The notes beneath the pieces were generated by a model. It did no database searches and was not told the DNA's origin. It saw only the letters and a list, made by a program, of their open reading frames with translations. Positions 1 through 7,489 of a DNA stretch of 64,000 bases are shown piece after piece. Every line of letters begins with the position of its first letter. The stretch's first letter is position 1. The translations under genes were made by a program, and so were the position numbers. The DNA is from VRUE01 sp963703895 (GTDB taxonomy: Bacteria > Actinomycetota > Thermoleophilia > Solirubrobacterales > 70-9): the NCBI GenBank assembly GCA_963703895.1, contig CAVPFX010000002.1, forward strand, positions 434,001-498,000. The letters run 5' to 3'.

Positions 1-1
1 G

Positions 2-658
2 GCCGGGCGCCGGACCGATTCATGGCTGGCCGAGCTGCGCAAGGTCGAGGAGGAGAAGCGCGCTACCGAGCAGGCTGAGCTCGAAGACGGCCGCTCGCCG
101 CTGCATCCGGTGCGGATCTACAAAGAGCTGGGCGAAGTGCTCGAGCGCGATGCGATCGTCGTCGGCGACGGCGGCGATTTCGTCTCTTACGCCGGCCGTT
201 TCATCGACACCTACCAGCCGGGTTGTTGGATGGACCCCGGTCCGTTCGGCTGCCTCGGTGCCGGGCCCGGACAGGCGATCGGCGCCAAGCTCGCCCATCC
301 CGACCGCCAGGTCTGCCTGTTGCTCGGCGACGGCGCCTTTGGCTTTGCCGGGATGGAGTTCGACACGATGGCCCGCCACGGCCTGCCGGTCGTCGGCGTG
401 ATCGGCAACAACGGCATCTGGGCGCTCGAGCACCACCCGATGAAGTTCCTCTACGGCTACTCGGTGGCGGCCGAGCTGCGGCCCGAAACGCGCTACGAGC
501 AGATGGTCGAGGCGCTCGGTTGCGACGGGGTCCTGGTGCGGGAACCGAGTGAACTGCGGCCGGCGCTGGAGCGCGCTTTCGGATCTGGCAAGCCAACCTT
601 GGTCAACGTCCTCACTGACCCAGAGGTCGTCTACCCGCGCAAGTCGAACCTCGCCTGA
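2..658 (+). CDS. Thiamine-diphosphate enzyme of the acetolactate synthase family, C-terminal part (5' end outside window)
   Basis: The frame is open from the first bases of the window, so only the last 218 residues or so are visible. They form the ThDP-binding domain. A GDG motif lies at visible residues 109-111 and the paired Asn of the GDG-x(~25)-NN metal/ThDP motif at 136-137. The tail ends with the V-x-YPR-x-SN-L-A pattern common in this family. Such enzymes decarboxylate 2-keto acids and form or cleave C-C bonds. Acetolactate synthase-like is the best guess, but oxalyl-CoA decarboxylase or 2-hydroxyacyl-CoA lyase relatives share the domain, and the substrate-specifying N-terminus is missing. 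A strong hairpin follows the stop codon. Confidence 0.8.
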   Translation, partial: AGRRTDSWLAELRKVEEEKRATEQAELEDGRSPLHPVRIYKELGEVLERDAIVVGDGGDFVSYAGRFIDTYQPGCWMDPGPFGCLGAGPGQAIGAKLAHPDRQVCLLLGDGAFGFAGMEFDTMARHGLPVVGVIGNNGIWALEHHPMKFLYGYSVAAELRPETRYEQMVEALGCDGVLVREPSELRPALERAFGSGKPTLVNVLTDPEVVYPRKSNLA

Positions 659-681
659 GTTCGCAATCGATTCCCCAAAGA

Positions 682-711
682 GAAACGACCGCCATCGCTG
701 GCGGTCGTTTC
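682..711 (+). terminator. Perfect 13-bp hairpin, probable bidirectional terminator
   Basis: The arms GAAACGACCGCCA and TGGCGGTCGTTTC enclose a TCGC tetraloop, 23 bases after the stop of the ThDP enzyme. The outer A-rich and T-rich ends give a short U-tract in either direction, which suits a terminator. Confidence 0.7.
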
Positions 712-1041
712 AAGTTGGTCCCTCAGGACGGGCAGGGGTACGTCTTCAGGGACCAGTTCTTATTTAGTGGACTCAGACGGCGGGAGGCGCCATGATGCGG
801 CAATCGTCTGGGTCCTTTTACCGGGCTTTCGGTGGTTTGCCCCACCTCTTTCCCGATGTGGCGATTATCTGCTCGCCTGTCCGATACGTCTAGCTGGCGG
901 CTTGCCCACTACTCGTAATCGATGATGTCTACCCTACCAAGTTTTTGGGGTTCGACCGCTTGTTTAACCCAAATGTCCGGCTGGGCGAAACACGACTGTC
1001 CACATAGGAACACAGAATTACTACATATTGAGAATGCGGGG
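712..1041. other. Intergenic region, no gene recognised
   Basis: About 330 bases between the terminator and the 3' end of the Ppx/GppA gene. No frame shows coherent protein features on either strand, and I recognise no riboswitch or RNA gene. It is somewhat less GC-rich than its surroundings. Confidence 0.5.
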
Positions 1042-2037
1042 TTATCCGCGCTCCAAAGCCGAAACAGCCGCGATTGCGGTGCCGTAGAGGATGTCGTGCT
1101 CGGAGACTTCGATCTGCTCGAGGGCAAATGCGCGCATTGTCTCGATCAAGATCACCACCCCGGCGACGATGTTAGGCGCCCTATCAGGGTGCAAACCGGT
1201 GATCTCTGCCCGTTTGGACAGTGGGGCGGAGGCCAATTGCGAGAGAAGTCGCTGGATCGTGCCGAGGGTCAGCGTATGCCCGTGTACTTGCTTGGGGTCA
1301 TAGGGCTCGAGGCCAATCTCGATTGAGGCCAGCGAGGTCGGCGTGCCGGCGACGGCGATGCCGGCCTCGGCGCTGGCGTTGGGCTGGTCAACGATCGCGT
1401 TCTCGATCAGGGCGCGCACGTCATTGGCGAGGGCCTCCAGTTCGAGCGTGCTGGGGGGGTCGTTGGAGACGTGGCGCTCGCTGTGGCGGACGACGCCGGC
1501 CTGTAGCGAGGTGTGGAAGGCGACCTCCTCGCCGGTGCCGACGATCAGCTCGGTCGAGCCGCCGCCGATGTCGACCACCAGGGTCGGCACGCTGGGCGAG
1601 TTCTCGCAGGTGGCGCCGAGGTAGGTGAGCCGCGCCTCTTCCTCGCCGTCGAGCACGCGGGCCGAGAGGGCGAAGCGCTCGCGCAGCTCGGCGACGAAGG
1701 CGCTGCCGTTGGAGGCGTCGCGGACCGCGCTGGTCGCGATCGCGTCGATGTGCTCGACCCCGTCCTCGCGGCAGATCGCCACGTAGTCGGCGATCGCCGC
1801 GCAGGCGGCCTCGATCGCCTCGGCCGAGAGTTGCCCCGAGAGGTCGACCCCGCGGCCCAGCCGAGTCACCCGGCTCTGCCGCTCGACCTCGGTCACCCGC
1901 CCCTCGGCGACGTCGGCGATCAGCAGCCGCGTCGAGTTGGAGCCGATGTCGATCACCGCCACTCTGTGGGAGCCCGCATCCATGCCCGGCGGCACTCTAG
2001 AGCCCGTGGCCGCCCGATTGCCGGATAGAGGGGCCAT
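1042..2037 (-). CDS. ppx: Ppx/GppA family exopolyphosphatase / pppGpp phosphohydrolase
   Basis: A member of the actin-like ASKHA fold family that hydrolyses inorganic polyphosphate or pppGpp in the cytoplasm. The first phosphate loop is IDIGSNSTRLL (residues 29-39 of the long form), the catalytic region contains GEEEARLTYLG, and the second phosphate loop is DIGGGSTEL. At 331 aa it is the short Ppx form (about 300 aa) found in actinobacteria, lacking the C-terminal HD-like half of E. coli Ppx. The first ATG gives an 18-residue extension that is probably not translated; the ATG at 1983 puts the family core close to the N-terminus and is the better start. It is divergent from the lipoprotein gene at 2081. 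Confidence 0.88.
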   Translation of the reverse strand: MAPLSGNRAATGSRVPPGMDAGSHRVAVIDIGSNSTRLLIADVAEGRVTEVERQSRVTRLGRGVDLSGQLSAEAIEAACAAIADYVAICREDGVEHIDAIATSAVRDASNGSAFVAELRERFALSARVLDGEEEARLTYLGATCENSPSVPTLVVDIGGGSTELIVGTGEEVAFHTSLQAGVVRHSERHVSNDPPSTLELEALANDVRALIENAIVDQPNASAEAGIAVAGTPTSLASIEIGLEPYDPKQVHGHTLTLGTIQRLLSQLASAPLSKRAEITGLHPDRAPNIVAGVVILIETMRAFALEQIEVSEHDILYGTAIAAVSALERG

Positions 2038-2044
2038 CAGGCGG

Positions 2045-2072
2045 GTTTTGATTCAAAGCCTTCGACTAAACT
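2045..2072 (+). promoter_or_regulatory. Probable leaderless promoter of the lipoprotein gene
   Basis: A TAAACT hexamer (2067-2072, fitting the actinobacterial -10 TANNNT) ends 8 bases before the ATG at 2081, so transcription would begin at or next to the start codon. A poor -35 candidate (GTTTTG, 2045-2050) lies 16 bases upstream. There is no Shine-Dalgarno sequence, consistent with a leaderless mRNA. Confidence 0.45.
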
Positions 2073-2080
2073 CTTTTTCC

Positions 2081-2689
2081 ATGTCGAAGCTGTTGCTCTT
2101 CGCGCTGCTCGGCGCGCTGTTGGCGTTCGCCGGTTGCGGCGGAGGCGGCGGCGGATCGTCCAGCGCGAACGCGTCCGACCCCGACAGCTTGCTGATGACC
2201 TTGGACGAACTGCCGAAAGGGTCGGCGACGGGAGAATCGCCGCCGGAACTGTGCGGGCCGATCCCGGTTTTCGAACGCGAGGGGGGCCAGGCGGCGCTGT
2301 CGAAGTCGTTCCTGGTCGGGCAGACGAGGCTGGTCGAGGCGGTTGGCGTCTTCAAGACTCCGGCGCAGGCGAAATCGGCCTACGAAGGGTTGAACGAGCA
2401 CAAGCGGCTCGCCTGTATCGGCAACGCGATCAGCTCTTTCAGCTCGGCTTCCTCGGTCGAAGTGGGGCAGCCGAAGACGATCGATTTCGGCGAAGAGGGG
2501 ACCTTGGTCCGGTACTTGGCGCTGGACGACAAGGACAAGGCGAAGGGCTACAGCGACGTCATCTCGATCAAGGACGGTCGCTGCGCGGCCGCCCTCCTGC
2601 TCGCGGTCGAAAGTGGCGATCCGTCGGAATCGAACTTCGAACCGGCCGCTGAAACGGCGGCCGACCGACTCTCCGGTGCGTGCGGATGA
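2081..2689 (+). CDS. Secreted lipoprotein, function unknown
   Basis: 202 aa. The first 19 residues are a lipoprotein signal peptide with a Leu/Ala-rich core and a lipobox ending FAGC, so Cys19 would be lipidated and the protein anchored outside the membrane. A Gly/Ser linker follows, then a mature domain of about 170 residues with three further Cys that could form disulfides. I recognise no enzymatic motif. The start is placed at the ATG directly before the signal peptide; the open frame extends upstream but would destroy the signal. The next gene starts 17 bases downstream. Confidence 0.75.
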   Translation: MSKLLLFALLGALLAFAGCGGGGGGSSSANASDPDSLLMTLDELPKGSATGESPPELCGPIPVFEREGGQAALSKSFLVGQTRLVEAVGVFKTPAQAKSAYEGLNEHKRLACIGNAISSFSSASSVEVGQPKTIDFGEEGTLVRYLALDDKDKAKGYSDVISIKDGRCAAALLLAVESGDPSESNFEPAAETAADRLSGACG

Positions 2690-2705
2690 CGATGATGTAG
2701 GTCGG

Positions 2706-3122
2706 ATGATCGTTTTCTACGACGGTGAGTGTGGCTTCTGCAAGGTCTGCGTTGCCCTGCTCCTCCGCTGGGACCGCGCTCGTCGCCTGTATCCGATGCC
2801 GATCCAAGAGCCCGAGGCGCAGCGCCTGTTGGCGTCGGTGCCCGAGGGCGAGAGGTTGCTGAGTGCTCATGTACGCACGCGGGAGGGGGCGATCCTCTCC
2901 GGCGCCGCTGGCGCGCCCGCCCTGCTGCGGCAGCTGCCGGGCGGGCGGCCGCTGGCGGCTCTGGCGAGCATCACGATGCCGCTCGCCAGGCTCGTCTATC
3001 GCCTGGTGACGTCGGCGCGGCCGGCGATTGGCTCGATCCTGCCGGCGGCGTGGTGCAGCCGGGCGACTGGGCGGATCGCCGAACGCCGGCGCGGGACCAC
3101 ACCGCCCACGGCGACGCTGTAG
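2706..3122 (+). CDS. DCC family thiol-disulfide oxidoreductase-like protein (DUF393)
   Basis: 138 aa starting MIVFYDGECGFCK. The D-G-x-C-x-x-C motif at residues 6-12 (Cys9 and Cys12) right at the N-terminus defines the DCC family, which has a predicted thioredoxin-like fold. Family members are assumed to act in thiol redox chemistry, but the substrate is unknown. A conserved W-C near residue 117 fits the family's C-terminal region. The ATG at 2706 follows the lipoprotein stop by 16 bases. The last 127 bases overlap the 3' end of the convergent ICMT-like gene, which is unusual. Confidence 0.8.
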   Translation: MIVFYDGECGFCKVCVALLLRWDRARRLYPMPIQEPEAQRLLASVPEGERLLSAHVRTREGAILSGAAGAPALLRQLPGGRPLAALASITMPLARLVYRLVTSARPAIGSILPAAWCSRATGRIAERRRGTTPPTATL

Positions 3123-3793
3123 TCGACGTATTCGCGGCCCAGTATCGCGAAGCAGCGCCGGTCCTCGAGCTGGACGTAGAGCGGGCAGATGCAGGCGTTG
3201 AGGAAGCCGAGCTCGATCGCGGTCCGATCGCCGGTGCAGACCGCAAGGCCGAGTGAGACCAGGGCGCCGCCGAGGAAGAGCGGGTGGCGGACGAAGCGGT
3301 AGATGCCCGATTTCACCACGCGACGATCGCCCGGCACGTACTCGTGAACGAAGAGGGTTCGAGCCACTCCCAGGGCCGAGACGCCGACGGTGACCATGGC
3401 GCCGCCGGCGAGGAGCAGCACGGTGCCGATTGCCAGCGCATCGGCGGAGTCGGCGGGCACGCCGTCGAGCAGTCCCGTCGCGACCGGGCGCAGGAACTGG
3501 CTGAAGGCGACGGAGATCCCGAGCAGGATTTCCCGCATGAAGGCCCGCCGGTAGGGAAGCGCGCAGGGCGTTTCCGAATCGCGACGGCCGTTGCGGGGGA
3601 AGACGATCCCGAGCCAAGCCAGCCAGACCACCCAGATCGCTGCCTGTACCCAGACGATCGAGACCGAGGTCGCGTCGGCGAAGGCAAGCGCCGCGGCCAG
3701 GATCGTCGTTGTCGTGGCGCCGACAAGGGCGGCCAGGCCGAGGCAGTGACGGGGGCTCATCCGCCCGCCCAGTGCCTCGAGCAGCTCAGCCAT
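2996..3793 (-). CDS. Isoprenylcysteine carboxyl methyltransferase-like membrane methyltransferase
   Basis: 265 aa with four or five hydrophobic segments. The C-terminal half carries the ICMT/PEMT signature: G-I-Y-x-x-V-R-H-P (the SAM-contacting RHP motif), then an E-D and a L-G-x-E-Y-x-x-Y pattern near the end. The family transfers methyl groups from SAM at the membrane; bacterial members are mostly uncharacterised, and lipid or prenyl substrates are possible. An alternative start is the ATG at 3760. It lies 18 bases after the ABC permease gene on the same strand and may be co-transcribed. The 3' end overlaps the DCC gene. Confidence 0.75.
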   Translation of the reverse strand: MAELLEALGGRMSPRHCLGLAALVGATTTTILAAALAFADATSVSIVWVQAAIWVVWLAWLGIVFPRNGRRDSETPCALPYRRAFMREILLGISVAFSQFLRPVATGLLDGVPADSADALAIGTVLLLAGGAMVTVGVSALGVARTLFVHEYVPGDRRVVKSGIYRFVRHPLFLGGALVSLGLAVCTGDRTAIELGFLNACICPLYVQLEDRRCFAILGREYVDYSVAVGGVVPRRRSAIRPVARLHHAAGRIEPIAGRADVTRR

Positions 3794-3811
3794 TGCCCCG
3801 CGCCCGCGCGC

Positions 3812-4633
3812 TCACGCGTCGACCCCCAGGGAGCGCGATCGAATGACCGCGAGGGCGATGGTGCTCATCACCAGGCCGAAGGCGAGGCTGGCGAGGAGGG
3901 CCTTGAGCAGCATCGGGCCGTCCCAGCCTTCGATCAGCAGCGACCGCATCCCTTCGGTGACGTAGCGCGCCGGGTTGAAGTCGGCGGCCGTCTGCATCCA
4001 CGGCTTCAGGTATTCGTACGGCACCAGGAGCGGCGAGAGGAAGATCAGCGGGATGAAGATCAGGTTTGCCGCCGAGGTCATCTGGGTGTCGCGGGTGAGG
4101 ATCGCGACCGCGACCGAGTAGGCGGCGAATCCCAGTCCCCAGACGAAGGCGAGCCCGAGGACGCAGAGGATTCCCGGCAGGCCCGTCTCCGGATCGGCGC
4201 CGAGGGCGATGCCGAAGGCGATCACGATGCTCGCCTGGAGGACGACCTGGAAGGCCGAGGTGAGCACGAGGCTGGCGACCAGCGCCGAGCGCCTGATCGG
4301 CATCGTCAGCTGGCGGCGCAGGTAGCCGGAGCGAATGTCGGAGACGAGCAGGAGCCCGGCGGCGCCGCCGCCGACCGAGGCCGCCAGAATCGCCGCCGGC
4401 AGGATGAAGTTGTAGTAGTTGCCCCCGGCGAAGCTGACCAGCAGCGGCACGCCGCCAACGGTGCCGTCGTAGACGATCAGGAACAGCATCGCCAGCAGCA
4501 GGTTGAGGATCAGGACTGGGTTGCGAAAGGCTTCGATCGCGACCCTGCTCGTCATCAGCTTGACCTGCATCAGCCAGGGGGGCGGGTGTACCAGGCCCCC
4601 CGGCAGTGGAGCGGCTTCAGCGACCGACGACAT
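3812..4633 (-). CDS. ABC-2 type transporter permease
   Basis: About 273 aa with six hydrophobic segments and the ABC-2 permease layout: an N-terminal cytoplasmic stretch, TM1 around ILNLLLAMLFLIV, and a late pair of segments before NPARYVTEGMR, a motif typical of DrrB-like exporters. It pairs with the ATPase gene upstream. The ATG at 4633 is chosen because it overlaps the ATPase stop by 17 bases, suggesting translational coupling; a longer frame to 4699 exists but would overlap the ATPase further. The substrate (lipid, drug or polymer) cannot be read from the sequence. Confidence 0.82.
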   Translation of the reverse strand: MSSVAEAAPLPGGLVHPPPWLMQVKLMTSRVAIEAFRNPVLILNLLLAMLFLIVYDGTVGGVPLLVSFAGGNYYNFILPAAILAASVGGGAAGLLLVSDIRSGYLRRQLTMPIRRSALVASLVLTSAFQVVLQASIVIAFGIALGADPETGLPGILCVLGLAFVWGLGFAAYSVAVAILTRDTQMTSAANLIFIPLIFLSPLLVPYEYLKPWMQTAADFNPARYVTEGMRSLLIEGWDGPMLLKALLASLAFGLVMSTIALAVIRSRSLGVDA

Positions 4634-5330
4634 TGCTCGACCAGACGTCGCGGACGGCCGCCGCGGGGATGTCGTCGCGCCAGACGGCGCCGTCGACAAG
4701 GACGACGACCCGGTCGGCCAACTGCTCGACCTCTTCGAGGCTCTGGCTGGCGAAGAGGATGCAGGTGCCCTCGTCCCGCAGCCGACCCAGCTCCCGCCAG
4801 AACTCGCGGCGTGAGAAGGGGTCGAGGCTGCCGGTCGGCTCGTCGAGCAGGAGCACGGGCGGGCGGTGGAGCAGGGCGAGGCCGAGGTCGAGCCTGCGAC
4901 GGGTGCCGCCGGAGAGGCGGTGCACGCGTTGGCCCGAGGCCTTGGCGAGGCCCGCCAGCTCGATCACCTCGTCGCTGCGCCGGGCCGCGGCCGATCGGCT
5001 GAGGCCAAAGAGGCGGGCGTGGTGCTGGAGGACCTGGCGGACCTTGCCGGCGGGGTAGACGCCGACCTCCTGCAGGGCGACGCCGATGCGGGCCCTGACC
5101 TGAGCCGCCTGGTCGACGGTGTCGAAGCCGGCGATCGCGGCGCGGCCCGAATCCGGCCGCGAGAGCGTGGCGAGGATCTGCACGAGCGTCGACTTGCCGG
5201 CCCCGTTGGCGCCGAGCAGGGCCAGCGCCTGTCCCTCCTCCACCGCGAGGCTGAGCTGCGACAGCGCGGGAACCGCACCCGGCCCTTTGGCATAGGTCTT
5301 AGAGATCTGATCGAGCTCAATCGTCGCCAT
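4617..5330 (-). CDS. ABC transporter ATP-binding protein (DrrA-like)
   Basis: 237 aa, a complete nucleotide-binding domain. Walker A is GANGAGKST (40-48), the Q-loop Gln is residue 87, the signature is LSGGT (139-143), and Walker B with catalytic Glu is LLLDE (160-164). The H-loop position reads S-Q-S (Gln196) where nearly all relatives have His, an unusual change in a residue that contacts the ATP gamma-phosphate. It lacks the long C-terminal extension of many DrrA proteins. It forms a two-gene exporter with the overlapping permease downstream. Confidence 0.9.
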   Translation of the reverse strand: MATIELDQISKTYAKGPGAVPALSQLSLAVEEGQALALLGANGAGKSTLVQILATLSRPDSGRAAIAGFDTVDQAAQVRARIGVALQEVGVYPAGKVRQVLQHHARLFGLSRSAAARRSDEVIELAGLAKASGQRVHRLSGGTRRRLDLGLALLHRPPVLLLDEPTGSLDPFSRREFWRELGRLRDEGTCILFASQSLEEVEQLADRVVVLVDGAVWRDDIPAAAVRDVWSSNVVGR

Positions 5331-5345
5331 CGCTATCGAGCACTA

Positions 5346-5374
5346 CTTATACTGGAATTTCATTAAGCAAAAGC
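5346..5374 (-). promoter_or_regulatory. Possible promoter of the ABC transporter operon
   Basis: On the minus strand a TATAAG hexamer (complement of 5346-5351) lies 15 bases before the ATPase ATG, in an AT-rich patch. The -35 candidate (GCTTTT, complement of 5369-5374) is poor. This is pattern matching only. Confidence 0.3.
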
Positions 5375-5416
5375 AGACGAGTGAGCAGCCCCCACGTTGC
5401 TAGCATGGCCCTACGC

Positions 5417-5491
<75 letters not shown>

Positions 5492-5497
5492 TTCACG

Positions 5498-5526
5498 AAA
5501 GCCCCGCAAATGCGGGGTTTTTGTTT
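5498..5526 (+). terminator. Rho-independent terminator after tRNA-fMet
   Basis: CCCCGC (5502-5507) pairs with GCGGGG (5512-5517) around an AAAT loop, followed by TTTTTGTTT. A classical strong terminator a few bases past the tRNA. Confidence 0.85.
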
Positions 5527-5561
5527 GTCTGGAGTTGCAGACAAAACACCTCAAAAATGCC

Positions 5562-5587
5562 GCTGGGGCAACGCCTGGGGCAACATG
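5562..5587 (+). repeat. Terminal-region repeat of the island, left copy
   Basis: Two TGGGGCAAC units followed by ATG, matching 12402-12427 in 23 of 26 positions, with the same orientation and a similar distance from the att repeat. It may be the relic of a recombinase C-terminus or a recombinase arm-binding site. Confidence 0.5.
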
Positions 5588-5706
5588 AGGTCCGAGAGAG
5601 AGGTCGATCGAGGGTCCTTATCCTCAGCGAGGAAGGGCCTGCTTGGGGAATCCGACTGCGAATGGCCCTGCGAAAAAATTCACGGCCTGGGGTGGCTGCG
5701 GTCGAA

Positions 5707-5712
5707 TACGGT
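5707..5712 (+). promoter_or_regulatory. Leaderless-type -10 hexamer of the first island gene
   Basis: TACGGT (TANNNT) ends 7 bases before the ATG at 5720, and no Shine-Dalgarno sequence is present. Confidence 0.4.
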
Positions 5713-5719
5713 CCCGCCG

Positions 5720-7489
5720 ATGAGCGAGCCGCCGCCGGTTTCAAATCCGGAGCTGATCTCGAGGGTGACGGTGGCAGTTGGGGTCGGGCTCAACACCGAT
5801 CAGCCCTCGCTGGCAGGCGATACCGCTCCGCTGATCGAGATGCTTCAGCAGCGCCTGAGCAGCAAGGAAGACTCAGATTTTTCCTTCGTGGAGAGGATCG
5901 CCCTCCTCTATGCGGGGTTTGACTGGTTCTCGGCACGGCTGGAGCTGCAGTCGGCGGCGATCGGCGAGGAGCTTGGCGAGGTCGGCATGCCGCTGCTCAA
6001 TCTGCTCTTCCAGGACATTGCCCTGGCGAGCTTCAGGCGAAGCTTCGTCCACTACCTTGCGGATGCGTTGGCGGGCAATGAGAGGCTTCCGCTGCTCGAG
6101 AATCCTGGCCGGGCCGGGCTATCCCTCTACGTGCTGGCCGACGAGCAGGAACTGATGTCCTACTTCGGCGGGCACTTCGTCGCGCGCGAGGCCGCGCCGG
6201 CGCGGCTGCGGGCCAGCGGCCTGCAGGTGGCGAGCGAGGAGATATTCCGCGAGCAGCTCTTTCGGCTGCCGTCGGTGCCTGGCGTCCTTGAGTCGCTCGG
6301 GAGCCCCGATATACGCGCCGGATTCATCGAGCGGGTCAACGGTTTCGGCCTGGGTTCGCGGTTCTGCGCCCACTTGGCGACGCTTCGACCCGCCCGCGCC
6401 GAGGACGCCGAAGGGACGATCTGGCTGCTCGACCTGCTCCTGCAGGTCACGCGGTGGGTTCCCGAGCCCGGCGAGCTGGCGGCGGTTATCGAGCACTATC
6501 GCCTCGTCGCCGATAAGTCCGCCGAGGCTCCCACCCATGGCGTTCTGAACGGGATGGCCAAAGGCGCGATCGAAACTAACAAGGCGCGCTCGGCGGCGAT
6601 CTGGAGCCTCGAATCCTACCGAGAGCACCCGGCGATGCCGGCGCTCTCCCGCGCGCTTCACGAGGCGTGCAGTGCGACCGATCACGAGGTCGCAACGCTG
6701 GCGCTTGGGGCAGATCCTTGGATCGAAGAGCACCTCGACGATGAAGAGCTCGCCCAGACGATGTTCGCGCTGAAACGCGTGCGCTGGCTCCTGGCCGGCG
6801 GCCTGAAGATGCAGATTCGGATCAGAGAGCTTGCCGAGCACTGCGCTGCTCAGGCCCGGGATCCAGTCCAGTTTCGCAATGGCGAGTACGAAGAGCTGTT
6901 CCTCGCTTCCGGCGAGCGTGAAAAGGGCGATTCATCCTCGGTCCACTTTCGTGCGGAGGGTGAACTGAGAGCATTCAACATCGGCCTGCTCGGCATTCGG
7001 GAGGAGGACTTGGCAGGGCGGATTCCCTATACGGCGGAGGACGATCTCGAACGGGTCGGCCCCCTTCTGCGATTGAGTGTCTCCCACCTGATGAGCCGGG
7101 CCTTTGCGATGGCCTTCGATCGCGGCGCCGGGCCTCTGGGAATGCTGGCGCTCGCCGATTGCGCGCTCGAGATCGGAGACCTGAGGCACGCGACGAGCCT
7201 GGTCTCAAAAGCCGAACAGGCATACCCGAGGTCGATCTCGGTCTACCTGGCGAGGATCAAACTGGCGGGGCACGCCTCCAGGCGCAGTGAGGCAGAGCGC
7301 TACGCCGGGCTTCTCGCCACCGAGCTGCGGGAGAGTTGGGACGCGCTCTCGGCGATGGAGATCTCCCGCACTCTCTTACTTCTGCCCGCCTGGGTCTTCG
7401 ACTTCCTTCCCGACCTCCTCCCGCTCGCCCTCGAGGACCCTCGACTTGCCGAGCATCACGACGCGCTGAGAGAGCGCTTGCCCAGATGA
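5720..7489 (+). CDS. Large alpha-helical protein of unknown function, partner of the CHAT protein
   Basis: 589 aa, rich in Ala, Leu, Glu and Arg and probably all-helical. The region around residues 440-560 (L-A-L-A-D-C-A-L-E-I-G-D-L, then A-E-Q-A-Y-P-R-S-I-S-V-Y-L-A) looks like TPR-type helix pairs. I do not recognise a catalytic motif. Its stop overlaps the start of the next gene in an ATGA (7486-7489), so the two are translationally coupled and likely work together. In known CHAT systems a helical-repeat partner or fused domain often serves as sensor or substrate, so this protein could do either (inference). An upstream in-frame extension into the tRNA flank is rejected. Confidence 0.6.
   Translation: MSEPPPVSNPELISRVTVAVGVGLNTDQPSLAGDTAPLIEMLQQRLSSKEDSDFSFVERIALLYAGFDWFSARLELQSAAIGEELGEVGMPLLNLLFQDIALASFRRSFVHYLADALAGNERLPLLENPGRAGLSLYVLADEQELMSYFGGHFVAREAAPARLRASGLQVASEEIFREQLFRLPSVPGVLESLGSPDIRAGFIERVNGFGLGSRFCAHLATLRPARAEDAEGTIWLLDLLLQVTRWVPEPGELAAVIEHYRLVADKSAEAPTHGVLNGMAKGAIETNKARSAAIWSLESYREHPAMPALSRALHEACSATDHEVATLALGADPWIEEHLDDEELAQTMFALKRVRWLLAGGLKMQIRIRELAEHCAAQARDPVQFRNGEYEELFLASGEREKGDSSSVHFRAEGELRAFNIGLLGIREEDLAGRIPYTAEDDLERVGPLLRLSVSHLMSRAFAMAFDRGAGPLGMLALADCALEIGDLRHATSLVSKAEQAYPRSISVYLARIKLAGHASRRSEAERYAGLLATELRESWDALSAMEISRTLLLLPAWVFDFLPDLLPLALEDPRLAEHHDALRERLPR

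Noticed and set aside
3284..5002. 572-codon plus-strand open frame
   Set aside because: Antisense to the ABC transporter and ICMT-like genes, with charged low-complexity content and no motifs.
5510..5719. Extension of the first island gene into the tRNA terminator
   Set aside because: It would translate the terminator and the 26-bp end repeat; the ATG at 5720 has a leaderless-type promoter.
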